A program made the translations under genes and the position numbers. 64,000 bases of DNA. Origin: Fistularia commersonii. Taxonomy: Eukaryota; Chordata; Actinopteri; Syngnathiformes; Fistulariidae. Below the pieces are notes generated by a model. That model made no database searches, had not been told where the DNA came from, and saw only the letters and a program-made list of their open reading frames with translations. This document shows, in pieces, positions 48,540 through 59,729 of the stretch. The stretch is taken from assembly GCA_037954325.1 (NCBI GenBank), contig JBBMNZ010000016.1:981001-1045000 (forward strand). Direction: 5' to 3'. Position 1 is the stretch's first letter. Every line of letters begins with the position of its first letter.

Positions 48540-48850
48540 ATGAACCTGTATTCTTGGGCTATTTCTTTAACAGTGTCAGGGCCGAGTAGTGCTTCTACGA
48601 TGGTTTTGCAGAAATGTAGTATTAATATCTGTTTGGATTTAGCAATGACCTCAGCAACTTTGTAGCAAGCTTTCAGAGCTTTCTTGCTCGTCTCGGTGGT
48701 TTTCTTCAACAACGCTGCCTGTTTCTCAGTCTGTTTACACACATGAACAAAATAGTCCATGTTCTTATCTTGAAGTGAGGGGTGTTTAGTTTGGAGATGG
48801 CGTTTAAATTAGTTTGGAACCAGCTTTTCCCCGCATACCACAGAGTCGGC
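48540..48850 (-). pseudogene. hAT transposase fragment (BED-finger end and following helix)
   Basis: The minus strand reads a BED-finger ending (FKRHLQTKHPSLQDK) straight into NMDYFVHVCKQTEKQAA and KACYKVAEVIAKSKQ, resembling the N-terminal part of ZBED5/FAM200-type domesticated or active hAT transposases. A stop lies just before the finger end and the frame is lost after about 70 codons, so it is a broken fragment. It lies between a MITE and LINE relics. Confidence 0.55.
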
Positions 48851-49307
48851 TCAGTTGGGTCAGAATGTTCTTCATTGAGTACTTTTGCTTTTAAAATACC
48901 GTTACTTCCGGACACTAAGCAGCTACTTTTTTCACATGCTTTGAACACTGCGACTATGGATTTTAGGGGGGCCTCGTCGCATTGGACCGATGAAATCACA
49001 GTGAAATTCCGAGGCTGTTCAATTCTGACACAGATAAAGACGATTTTAATGGTTTTAGTATGCAGGAGGAAGACCAAGATTGCAATTAGCTGGCGTAGGA
49101 CAAAGTAGGGATAGAAAATGGATGGATGGACTTTTCCTTGTGTTATTTATCATTCATTTTTTTCATTACCCTTGTTACAGGCACTGTTGTGTGTGTGTTC
49201 TGTGGCGCTCGGGAAGCTAATGGTGCAGAAGAGTTGGGGGTGGGATGGTATTTTGATGCTAATTTTATGAGCTGGTTGCTAATAAAGGTGCTGGCAGATA
49301 GAAAGCT

Positions 49308-49390
49308 TTTCAAGATTCATTGTCATATTTACAGTGTGGAAACGGGTTTCTCTGTACATTGAAATTTTTACTTTGCTGTCCACAGTGCAT
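49308..49390 (-). mobile_element. LINE tail fragment
   Basis: CAAGATTCATTGTCATATTT, TCTGTACATTGAAATTTTTA, CTTTGCTGTCC: reversed LINE tail, partner of 5845-5930. Confidence 0.45.
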
Positions 49391-49460
49391 TTCAATTTGT
49401 ATTGACAATAAATGGGTAGTGTAAACATTATCATAAATATGAACAGTATTTAGTTATTTT

Positions 49461-49505
49461 TAACAGTGCGGCTCATATTCAGGTGCGCTCAATAGTATGA
49501 CGGTA
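49461..49505. mobile_element. MITE end fragment
   Basis: GCGGCTCATATTCAGGTGCG and AATAGTATGACGGTA, a terminus of the same class as 47993-48328. Confidence 0.5.
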
Positions 49506-49800
49506 TCTATGTGTGATGTATCTCACACATAGATAAACAGATGGATAATCTCGCTAGAAGCATCACTAATTCCTCTGCTGTTTGAGCAGCAGCGAGGAGA
49601 CACACAGGTTCATTCACTCGCTGTTGCCATCTAGTGGAAGAGCATTTCATTGTTCTGACAGTTACTGCATGCTGCTCACGTAGATCAATGTACCAACACA
49701 CATTATTTGTGTTGAATACATTTTTGGACCAATCAAGTGAAAGTGGGGATATTTCCACGGGAAACACTGGATTAGATAATTAGATTATCCATCTGTTGCA

Positions 49801-49950
49801 ACAATTCACTCACATTCACACATCTGGACAATTTAGGTTCTTCTAAACTGGACTGTGTGAGGAACCCAACATAGACACGGGGAGAACGCGAAGACTCCAC
49901 ACAGAGGAAAGCGGTGGGAAGCCTCTGACTGCGAGCAGGAAGCTCTAACC
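49801..49950 (-). mobile_element. SINE fragment, reversed
   Basis: CATAGACACGGGGAGAACGC, GACTCCACACAGAGGAAAGC, GACTGCGAGCAGGAAGCTCT. Confidence 0.6.
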
Positions 49951-50561
49951 TAGGGGTGTCAAACATACGGCCTGTGGGCCGGTACCGGCACGCCAGGGGG
50001 TCCAAGTCGGTCCAGGGTAAAAAAAAACCCATAAAACTCATGAACTACTTTTTAAAAATAAAAATGCAGTTCCTATATTGTCTGCTAGGAGCGCACTGTT
50101 TTAGTCAGTGTTTGCAACATGGCACAACACCATGTGACTCACAACTTACAGCCGATGGCAGCAATGTGGGTTCCGGGTCTGTAAATGGCATTTTTACTTA
50201 TTGTTAGACATTTACCTGCTTTTCTGTTGGACCCGACACCTTCATCAGCAAGGTGTTGTTGTCGAAAAATAAAATAAAATGCACGGAGAACTGAGAAGAC
50301 AGAACTGAGGCATAGTTTTGTTGAAACTGCACTTACTTTTCTCCATGAATCTCAGGTTGTTTGTCATGCATTTTTGTCAAGAAACAGTTCATAGACTATC
50401 AAAATGTGTTATCATTTACCTTTTGTCCTTTACACTAAATCAAAGGAAAAATTTGGACTTCCTGTTACTTCTTGGTAATTACGGTATGATTTTACTGGTC
50501 CAGTCCCCTTGACATCAAATTTGGCCGTATGTGGCCCCCGGACCAAAATCAGTTTGACCTC
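49951..50561. mobile_element. non-autonomous hAT-like element
   Basis: About 610 bp between TAGGGGTGTCAAACATACGG and (right) CCAAAATCAGTTTGACCTC. Sub-terminal CGGCCTGTGGGCCGG and GGCCGTATGTGGCCCCCGGA are typical of hAT elements. There is no transposase inside and no clear 8-bp target duplication. It is inserted right at a SINE end. Confidence 0.6.
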
Positions 50562-51239
50562 AAAGGCCTCAAAAAATGGACTCCAGAGTTTTGGATCTCA
50601 AACAGGCATCTGCTTTTTCTAGGCGTTCCTTTCGTCTGCATCGATGTTGCTTGGGTTCTGAGAAGCTGCCATCCTGACTTCATCATCATATTTGTTTTTT
50701 ATGCCGAAGGCCTCTGAACATCTCTTCTCCCAAAGCCCGCTCTATTGTTTGGATCAGTTGAAGACGAATTCCACAACTGGTAGCAATCAAGCGGGGATCC
50801 CGACGCTCCCCTCCGCTGTCTTCATGAAAGCTTCATGGGAAAGAAGGTCCATGTTTCCTCAAATGATGCAGCACCTGATTTATGCCGCAAATTAAAACCA
50901 TTTGAAGAGCTTCTACCTGGAACGCTCTGCTTTCGTCCCATAAAGAAAACTATGTCTATCTTCTTCCCCTGTTTTGGAAACGCTCCACAGCCCCATTACA
51001 GGCTGGAGGGTCACAAGAAGGAGGTCACTTGCCAAGATTTCAAAAAAGTGCTTTGCAGCTTTCTCCTAAATATCTGAAGGGTTGACAGCTGCTCCACAGA
51101 GAAGGTAGACAAGGCGATACCTCCATCCCGTCTTCCAAGAAGACTCTGAATCCTTGATATGAGACATTCACCTGAGAAGGTAAAAGTTACACCACACAGT
51201 TGCTAAGTTCCAAACTCTTCCATCCAATTAATGTCAATC

Positions 51240-52400
51240 ACATTCTTGGAATTCAGGCTTCACACAGGGGATGCTGTGACTCTTTCTTACTGATGGACGA
51301 ATCTTATGTCCACTCGCACCGCCTGCTGGACAAATGGAGACATTGCTTGTTGGACCCTGGAGCGGCAGGACATGTATGACCTCTGTGTGGCAGTAGCGAG
51401 GTGTACCATAGGTATTCCAGGTTGGGGTGGGAGGGCTTAAAGGATCTATTCTGAGCCCCCTCTTGTTTGGAAATGGTAATGGATAGGGTGACAGATGAGA
51501 TGAGACAGGAATCTCCATGGGTGACAATGTTTGCAGATGAGATAGTGATTTGTCGTGAGAGCACGGAGTGAATGGCGGAGAAGTCGAGGTATGCTCCTCA
51601 AGAGGAGAGGAATGAGGGTTGGGTCCAGTAAGACTAAATACATGTTTGTGGACGAGAGGAGCCCAAGAGGAACCCGAGTGGAACCTTGAGGCTACAGGGA
51701 GGTGGAGATAAGGAAGGTGGAGGAGTTTAAGCACTTAGGGTCAACAGTCCAGAGCAATGGAGAGTGTGGAGAAGAGGTGGAGAAAAGTATGCAAGCAGGT
51801 TGGAATGGGAAAGTGTCAGGGTGGTAAAAGCATCAGCAAGAATGAAAGAAAAGGTGGAGAAGATGAAGGTGACGGCAACAGGCAGCAGAGATGGAGGGGC
51901 TGGTGATGAAGAGTGGAGGTTCTTTTTGGGAGTGAGGAGTGAGGTGAACCTGGACATGAAAACCAGTAGACATTGAAGTGTTGACTAACTTCTGTGGAAC
52001 CGTATGCTATTGATAGGTGTTTCTTGATGGTGATAAAAGAGCAGCAACTTGAAGGAAAGGAAAGGTGGAGACGGAGGAGGTGAAGGGCAGCCATTTTGTC
52101 TGGTTTGGAGACACTGAAGAGGAAACAGGAGTCAGAGATGAAGATGTGGAAGTTCCTCTTTGGGAGTGAGGAGGATGGAGAGGATCAGGAACACATTCGT
52201 CAGAGGACACCACATGTCAGATGTTCTGACATGTGGAGGTAAAGACTGAGATGGAGGAAGACCAGTGAGGATGTTTATGGATGGCGGGGAAGGGGACAGG
52301 AAGGTAGTTGGTGTGTGAGGAGAGGGTTAAATGGAGGTAGATGATCAGCTGTGGTGACCCTGAAGGGAGCAGCCTAAAGGACAAGAGGAAGATGTGATTT
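51240..52400 (+). mobile_element. LINE fragment (reverse-transcriptase remnant to 3' end)
   Basis: Plus strand carries broken reverse-transcriptase coding sequence (GACAATGTTTGCAGATGAGA corresponds to TMFADEI-like; KMKVTATGSRDG), then 3' sequence GGTGACCCTGAAGGGAGCAG near 52355. Multiple stops. Its 3' end lies just outside the inferred ror1 3' UTR, in the opposite direction. Confidence 0.6.
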
Positions 52401-52474
52401 CATCTGTGAGGATCCCAGAGGATTCAAATTGACAAGAAAAAAACAAATGACGGTGTCACTGCAGCGTAAACCAA

Positions 52475-54544
52475 ACAAAATCATTTAATAAATGACTTTT
52501 GAAATACAAAAAAAAAGTTCTGTGCAAAAATGTCCAGACAGCGTACAGAGAAGGCCCGCTCGGTGGATTCGACAGGAGCAGGAAACCTCATCGAAATCCA
52601 TTTGTTGGCTGTTAACTTCCTGAACAATCACTGATCTCCAAAAAGGCACAAAATGACTTTTACTCCTCGCCAAATACCCCCAAAAAAGAGAAAAGAAAAT
52701 ACCTTGATTGTTATTTAAATTCACAGTCTTGTGTACGAGTGGTTTCGGCGCCGCTACATTACACGCCGGGGAGGGGCAGGGGATCACGTGCACCAGCTCA
52801 GATGCCTAGGTAGCTTCATTTTCATAATGACGGAGAGGAAAGCGGGAGAAAGAGTACGATTTAAATAATCTGGAGCTACAAAAAATAAAGCTAGTGAGGA
52901 AGCGGGAGACGTTCTCTTGAGGATTGTCCAAGCCAACAGGCATGACGGAGGGTTCCTCTTTGCCTTCTGCGCAGCCATTCGCGGATAGCTCATCAGAACC
53001 GAGCGCATAAGAATAACTTTACAAACCAATGATTGTCATCTCCACTTGCGACCTGCGATTCTCCCTCAAAACCTCAGACCCTTTCTTTTTCGGCACTGCC
53101 AACTTTTAAGATTCGCACAATAACAGAAACCAAGCTTTATCAAGCATTGACCAAAATTCGTCCCTACAGGGCCGAGAATCCATCTGTTGCCCGAAACCCC
53201 TCATGACGACTTGAGTCTGTTCGTCTGCTCGCCCCAAACTGGAGTCTCGCATCTTAGAATCACTAGATCCTGTAAAGGCGTCGCCTTCTGGATCATTGGA
53301 GCGCGACCCAAACGGGCAAGAGTGACCATCTCCAGCTCCTCCTGACTGAGTCCAGGAAGAGCGGCGATGGCCTCTGCTTGTGGCTCAGTGATGAAGAGCA
53401 GCACTACCTCCCATCATATGTACTGTAAATCACCCCAGACAGCTAGTTAGCTCCAGCCTTGCCTTGACTGTGAGAAGATGGATTGTATTTTATACTCCCT
53501 GAAGGGCCGACCAATCCCGGGAAGGGACGCGTACCACGTCTGATGAGTGCTTTGGGCTGTCACCGCTCCCCATCTGTTCTACATTATTATCTCCGAGGCG
53601 ACGAGATGATCCCATACACATTAAGCCCTGTCTTTAAATTTTAAAATCCCCATAAAATCCCATCAATAGATCAAGTCAATCAATATTAAAATGCAAAAGG
53701 AGTTGGTGTGTGAGGAATGAAATTAGCGTTAGCGACATTGAGCTCCCAGGGGTTCTGTTTGGTGTTTGTCCGTTCATTTGCAGATTTGCCGGTCATCCTT
53801 CTAGGCCAGCAATTCACGGCATATCTACCACGGAGGGATGAAATTAAGAGGTCAGACAAGGCACTGGTGGTGGCTGCACCGTTGCAAGAGAGGCACTGGT
53901 GGGTGGGAAAGGTTCATGTCCAATCAGAGGTCGCCTCCACTCGGGCTGGACATCCGGATGTGAGAGTCATTGAAGCTGCACGATAAACATTCAGGTGTCA
54001 TGTCCAAAGGGGCCGGGACGGAGGAAAACCAGTACCTCCAAGGCGAAACAATCAAGAATCCAAATGACCTCTGCACCTCGTGCCAGAACCTGCGCACTAT
54101 TCAACCGTACCGGCCATTTTCATTTTGTACTTGTACACCAGCAAATGAGTTGCCGATGTAGAAAACCTGTTGACAAACTAGAGTCCATAAGGCTGGAATG
54201 GAGGATTTGCTTCGTTTCCACCTTAAAAAGTTTAAAAAAAAAAAGTTCTCTTGAATATATAAATCCATTCACAACATATGTACCGTATTTACACAAAATG
54301 GGTAGAATAATAACACAGTATTGCTAAAACCTTGATAGGAAGTACACTTGCTTAAAAATGGTAAGGCGTTACAACAGAGGTGTCTGGGTACTGATTCTCA
54401 CACCTGCTCGGACCCAACATGCTCGCAGGGGTTGTTGATTGAGTCTCTACATGACCAGCATTTCAGTCTTGGACCTTGTCCCGGGACCAAGGGGCAAGCG
54501 GGACCCATAGCTGGGTCCAAAGAAAGAAGCATCCTTCGGTAGAC
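52475..54544 (-). other. ror1: probable ror1 3' untranslated region
   Basis: About 2 kb follows the ror1 stop with no recognisable transposon, in contrast to the dense repeats just beyond it. Its left limit carries an ATTAAA poly(A) signal on the minus strand (52484-52489) next to a T-rich stretch, which is a plausible cleavage region near 52470. A TGTAAATA Pumilio-type site lies at 54286-54293. No AATAAA is seen in the interval on this strand. A LINE fragment begins immediately to the left (ends about 52400). The assignment is inferred from position and signals only; transcript data would settle it. Confidence 0.4.
52484..52489 (-). terminator. ror1: candidate polyadenylation signal ATTAAA for ror1
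   Basis: ATTAAA on the minus strand, in an AT-rich context, about 2.06 kb beyond the ror1 stop codon. It is the best poly(A) signal I found before the repeat-rich intergenic DNA starts. Confidence 0.35.
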
Positions 54545-55235
54545 TTACAGGTCTGCGGTGATGACCGAGTCGTTGTACATCAGTACGTCAGAATCAGCAG
54601 CCAGCAGCGCTGATGTCTGCGACGTGTGGTCCATCGGTCCGACCCCCTTCTGCGATAGCTGTCCGTACACCTGGCCCGGCCCGCCGCTCCCCGGCATGAT
54701 GCAGTGAGACAGGAGTGGCGTGTTCGCGTCATGGTTGGAGCCCGTTGTGGACGGAACGCCGCTCACGTGACCGGTACTGGTGGAACCACTGGCGCTGCTC
54801 GGGGAGCGACTCTTCGGAGGGGGCAGGTGGTGTTGGATTACCCTGGTGGGCGGAGCCGGGGCCGGGAAGTGGGCGGGGAAAGCCGCGTATCCAGGTGGGA
54901 TTGGGTAGCCATTGACAGGGATAAAGCGTTGGTGACTTTGAGGCACGGCCATAGGTGTCCACGCCGGGATCGGAGCCATCTGGCCGGCGGGGATGGCCTG
55001 TGCCGGGTAGAGGTACCCCGCCGCGGCCGCGTAGCGAGGATTGCTCAGGTTGCTGACAGGGCTGGCGCTCAAAGAGGTGGTCTGGGTGGTGGCGTTGCCT
55101 CCACCACCGGAGGGTGTACTGGAGCTGGCGTGAGACGACAGGCCCTCCCAGGCTCGCAGGCGGGAGTGGATGTCTTTAAATCGTGGTCGCCGGGCTGGTC
55201 CCTCCTGCCAGCACTCCGTCATCATACCATAGAAT
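54545..55235 (-). CDS. ror1: ror1 last coding exon: kinase end and Ser/Thr/Pro-rich tail
   Basis: Starts after acceptor GTCTCCTAG; its first base completes the Arg of PPR. The rest is FYGMMTECWQEG and RRPRFKDIHSRLRAWEGL (end of kinase C-lobe), then a low-complexity cytoplasmic tail: Ser/Thr-rich (TTQTTSLSASPVSNLSNPR), Ala/Pro-rich, QRFIPVNGYPIPPGYAAF, PPPKSRSPSSASGSTSTG, and ending DSVITADL before a TAA stop (54545-54547). The final residues resemble the human SMISAEL end. The tail is a docking region in ROR1 (family knowledge). Codon third positions are GC-rich. The exon is 691 bp and the protein part is 229 residues. Confidence 0.97.
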
Positions 55236-58200
55236 CTAGGAGACACCGGTTTGTCAGTCGTGTCTGACGGGAGGACGTCACCACCCATGCTCATATAATA
55301 GCTACGAAAACTGATGGATGTTAGCAATTTAATGTATTTCAGATTGACAGCGACCGTTTTGGAGTTTTCTGCCCCTCAGCTAGTCGGTACACACATGAGA
55401 AGCTCACAAAGTTATATTCCTGGAAGCGCTGAAGCTCAAAGCTCACATTTGTCTGAGGAATGTACACCTACCTTGGCGGGCAGTCCTCGGGACATGGCAG
55501 CAACTGCCTCTTTCTCACCATCTCCATCACCTCCTGGTTGGAGAAGCCGTAGTAGGGCTGCAGCCCGTAGCTGAAAATCTCCCACAGCACCACGCCAAAT
55601 GACCAGATGTCCGAGTCTGTGGTGAACTTCCCGTAGGCGATGGACTCGGGGGGCATCCAGCGAATGGGCAGCAGGGTCTTAGGCTGGATGCAGTAGTAGT
55701 CTGAGGAGTAGATCTCCCTGGAGAGGCCAAGGTCAGAGATCTTGACATGGAGCTGTTCCCCGACTAGAATGTTTCGCGCAGCAAGGTCCTTGTGAATGTA
55801 GCAGTGACTGGCCAAGTACTCCATCCCAGCAGCCACCTGGGACGGAGCAAAAACAAAAGGAAAGAGCTATTTTAGGCAAACCTGTCTGTGAGTTGAACGG
55901 CTGTGACAGCCACTGGTGTTGTGATCTTCTCGCACGAAAATCTCCTCAAATGCAGGTGTATCTGGAAAGTAGGGTTTAGGGAATAAATTGCAATGAGGGG
56001 AGGGACCGGAGGAACCCTACCCAGACACGGGGAGAACCTGGAGACACCAAACAGAAAGGCTCCCCATCGGAACCCAGCCAGGGACCTTCTTGCCTTCTTG
56101 CACCGTCTTTACTGGAGGTCTAACTGCTCACCATCATGAAGTGACCCTTGCACACTTACCTGAATGGTCATGTGCAAGAAGTCCCCGTGATCCAGGCTGG
56201 ATTTCACCGTGCCGTCCTCGTCACTGCTGCAGCCGACGTCAGAGTGGGGCGAACGCATGATGAGGAACTCGTGGAGGTCCCCTTGGGGGAGGAACTCAAA
56301 CAGCATGCAGACCGGCTGCTCCTGGGTCACCACGCCCAGCAAGCATACAACGTTGGTGTGCTGGAGCTCCGCCAGCACTGCGGCCTCCTACATGGAACAC
56401 GCAAACGGAGGTGATGAAGATCCCAGAGTTGAATCTAAATGACTTAGAAAGGGCAAAGAAGTGGAGCGAAAGAGTTATCTTTAAATCTATCTGATTAAAT
56501 ATTTTGTAATTTTGAGAGACTGCTTTCCCCTGCAGTAGCCCACTGGTCAGCCAACCCACACATGTGCTTATGTCTCCACCTGCAGGTGACAATTTGGTAT
56601 TGACAAGTATATTCTAGTAGAAATGAAGAAGGTGGAGAAGTTTGAGTAGTCAAAAGCAGCAGAGAGGGTGGGGAAGAGGTGGACCACAGAATGTGTCCAT
56701 CAGCGGAACTGCACATGTTAGATGTTCAGGAGATAGTCAGACTGAGATGGCTTGGACATGGACGGAGGAGAAGATGGGAGGTGGTTGAGAGGTTGGAACT
56801 GTCAGGCAGGAGGTCCAGAGAGGGATGGATGGAGAGAAGCTAGTTGGTGCGAGAGGAGAGGATGGTCAGATGCACGCTGGCGACCACTGAAGGGAGCAGC
56901 CCAAAGGAGGAGAAGAAGACTCCTGTATATTCTGCTTTCTCTCTCCAAGATGTTTTCACTGACACTTTTCACTTTCTCTGAGGGAGAAGGAATAACATCT
57001 CCTTCTCTGTCCAGCAGCAGAAGCAGAAGCCAACAGAATGATTTACTTCTGTGTTTGTTTGAGTTGGTTTTTATGTGAATTTGGGGGAAAAGAAAGAGGC
57101 CCGGGTCCAGCAGCCCTCTGCTGGTTGGTCTGGATTTCTTCTGGCAGACCTTCTCAGTCTTCTCTTGGCTGCTGTTTTGATCATAGTTGAATTTATTGCT
57201 CAGCAAACCGACTTTTTTCACGAGTGTCTGACCTGCTGGAAGTCGCTCCACTGCTGCCCGCTGGTGACGTCCTTCAGCGTCTTGATGGCAACCAGCTGAG
57301 CCTGGTCCATTCCCGGCAGGTAGAGGTGACCCTTGTAGATCTTCCCCAGGGCGCATTCTCCCAGCTCCTCCATGAAGCGCACGGCGGACAGGGGAAGCTC
57401 TTTGGCCTTACTCTGCAGAAGAGGAAGGCAGAACAAAAACACAGTTGTTTACTTTGTTAAATCGGACCATTTTACTCATATTGGCCGTGAACAGAAGGAA
57501 GAAATGGCGCCATCAATCCAACGCCGGTGTTTCTGACGGACAGCGGGCAAAGAGCCTGACACAACAGCGGATTCGGGCGAGCGCGAACATGTGCATGTAA
57601 GTTAAACACGAGGCGGCTGATGGTTATCGCTCTCCGCCTCCGTCCATTCCATCGGTTTTCGGAAGTTGGAAAACACGGAAGCACTAACGGCGTACGAAGC
57701 GCTCGGCTGACAGAATGACAGCGTTCCGGGGAGAGCGGGGGAAAATCGTAAAAACAGAGCGTGTGCAGAAATACAAGCGATGAGAACCGTTTAGTCTGTG
57801 GGAGTTTTTGAGGAATTTAAGACAGAATTATGACAAAATCACAAAGCAGGCATTGAATGCAATAAGTGCTTTACTTTTGAAATACTGTTGTCTAGAGGGT
57901 CAACAAACCCACGCTGCACACACTTTGGCCACTCCAATGGATGGATGATGGATGGATGTGTGCATGCATGGTTGGTTGGATGGATAAATGGATAAATGGA
58001 TTGTTGAATGGATGGATGTGAGGATGGTTGGACACATGTGTGCATGGATGTATAGATGGATGAGTGAATGGATTGTTGACTGGATGGATGCGTGGATGGT
58101 TGGACAGATGTGTGCCTAGATGGATGGAAGGATGGGTGAATGGGTGGTTGGATTGATGGATGGATGGCTGGATGAATGGATGGATGGATTGATGGATGTG

Positions 58201-59688
58201 TACATGGGTGGGTGGATGGATGGATGGATGGTTGGACAGAATGTGTGCATGGATGGATGGATGGATGGTTGGGCAGATGGTTGGATGAATGGATGGATGG
58301 ATGAGATGAGAACAACTTTATTAATCCCGAAGGAAATTGTTGTGCCAGAGTTTCAAGTGAAAACATAACAGTAATAGACAATGGTGGAAAGGAGGAAGAA
58401 TAAGAAATATAATGAAATATAAATTGTCTTAGCTGTTAGCAGTAACTACAAAGATTGAAGATTCCCTGCGGCTGAGGGAAGAGGAATTAAAATGTCTGAT
58501 AGCCTCAGGTAGGAAAGACCTCCTGTGGCATTCAGTGGAGCTCTTTGGTGGTATCAGTCTACGACTGAAAGAGCTCCAACAGGACATCAAGGTGGCATGC
58601 AGGGGGTGATGGATGTTGGCCATGATGCTGAGGAGCTTCCTCATCATCCTCCTCTCTGAAACCTGCACAACAGACTCCAGCTCCACTCCCAGGACAGATC
58701 CAGCTGGATGCATAGATGAATGGATATTTGGATTGTTGGATGGATGTGTGCATGGATGTTGGATGGATGAATGAATGGATGGATGGCTGGACAGATGCGT
58801 GCATGGATGGGTGGAGTCATGGATTGGGTGGATGACTGGATGTATGGATAGATGGGTGGATGAAAGTCACATGCAACAGTCGAGTGCTGATATGGTAGCT
58901 TGGATATATTATCAAATCTTCTTCTTCTCCTTTCAGCTTTTCCCTTCAGGGGTCGCCACAGCGAATCAACTTTCTCCATCTAACCCTATTCTTTGTATCC
59001 TCCCCTCTCACACCAACTACCCTCATATCGTCTCTCACTACGTCCATAAATCTTCTCTTTGGTCTTCTTTGAGACCTTCTGCCTGGCAATAATGACATGA
59101 TATCCATGAAGTTTGCAACATGAAGTAAAACAAGAACCACTTTGGAGACAATTATCTTAATTCAACACCAGCAGATGACAAATAATCCAGGAGCTAGCAC
59201 CTGAGATGTGCCTGTTAGCTGGCAGGTATTGTGAATCTGCAGGAACTGAGCTAAGTATAAGCAGCTATGCAGTGTTTGTGCGTAATTGTGCAGTTCCTGA
59301 GGAACCCAGGAGGTGGCGGCGCTGTGCATGCAATGCTGGGGGTGGACTGAAGTTATGAGACTTGCATATGTTTTTGTTTAAGAATTGGCCTCGCTCCATA
59401 CGCCCAACCTCAGATCCTCCTCTCGCCGCCACATGGCGTGCACGCATGTACCTCTCGAGGGCTTCGTCACAGAGCCGACCTCTGGGTGACCCCGCCTCCT
59501 CCAAGACTGGGGGGAGGCGAGGGAAGACACCCGCAGAGTCAGGATGATAGAACTCTACCACGTCAGGTTTGATAAAGCGAGAAGTTTAGCTCAATAACAG
59601 TGGTATCTTATTTCATGTAGCAGAAAAGTATCATTTATTATTCCATATAATCGTCTTCATGGATTTGTGTGAATAATGAATCTCATTC

Positions 59689-59729
<41 letters not shown>

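Larger units (their letters stand above)
30000..52470. other. ror1-cachd1 intergenic region
   Basis: About 22 kb between the probable ror1 3' end and the cachd1 promoter. No third gene is recognisable; in particular nothing resembles the ubiquitin-conjugating UBE2U found between these genes in mammals. Repeats are listed separately. Blocks over 300 bases with nothing identifiable: 31385-33190, 33910-35165, 36590-37485, 38090-39270, 39320-39760, 40850-41465, 42130-42595, 42640-43300, 44270-44915, 45690-46380, 46510-47235, 50565-51235. Confidence 0.55.

Noticed and set aside
30000..52470. UBE2U, expected between ROR1 and CACHD1 from mammalian gene order
   Set aside because: No ubiquitin-conjugating fold motif (such as the HPN...C active-site region) seen in any frame; only repeats.
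57839..58381. 180-codon minus-strand frame rich in HPSIHPS
   Set aside because: Translation of the ATGG/CCAT minisatellite.
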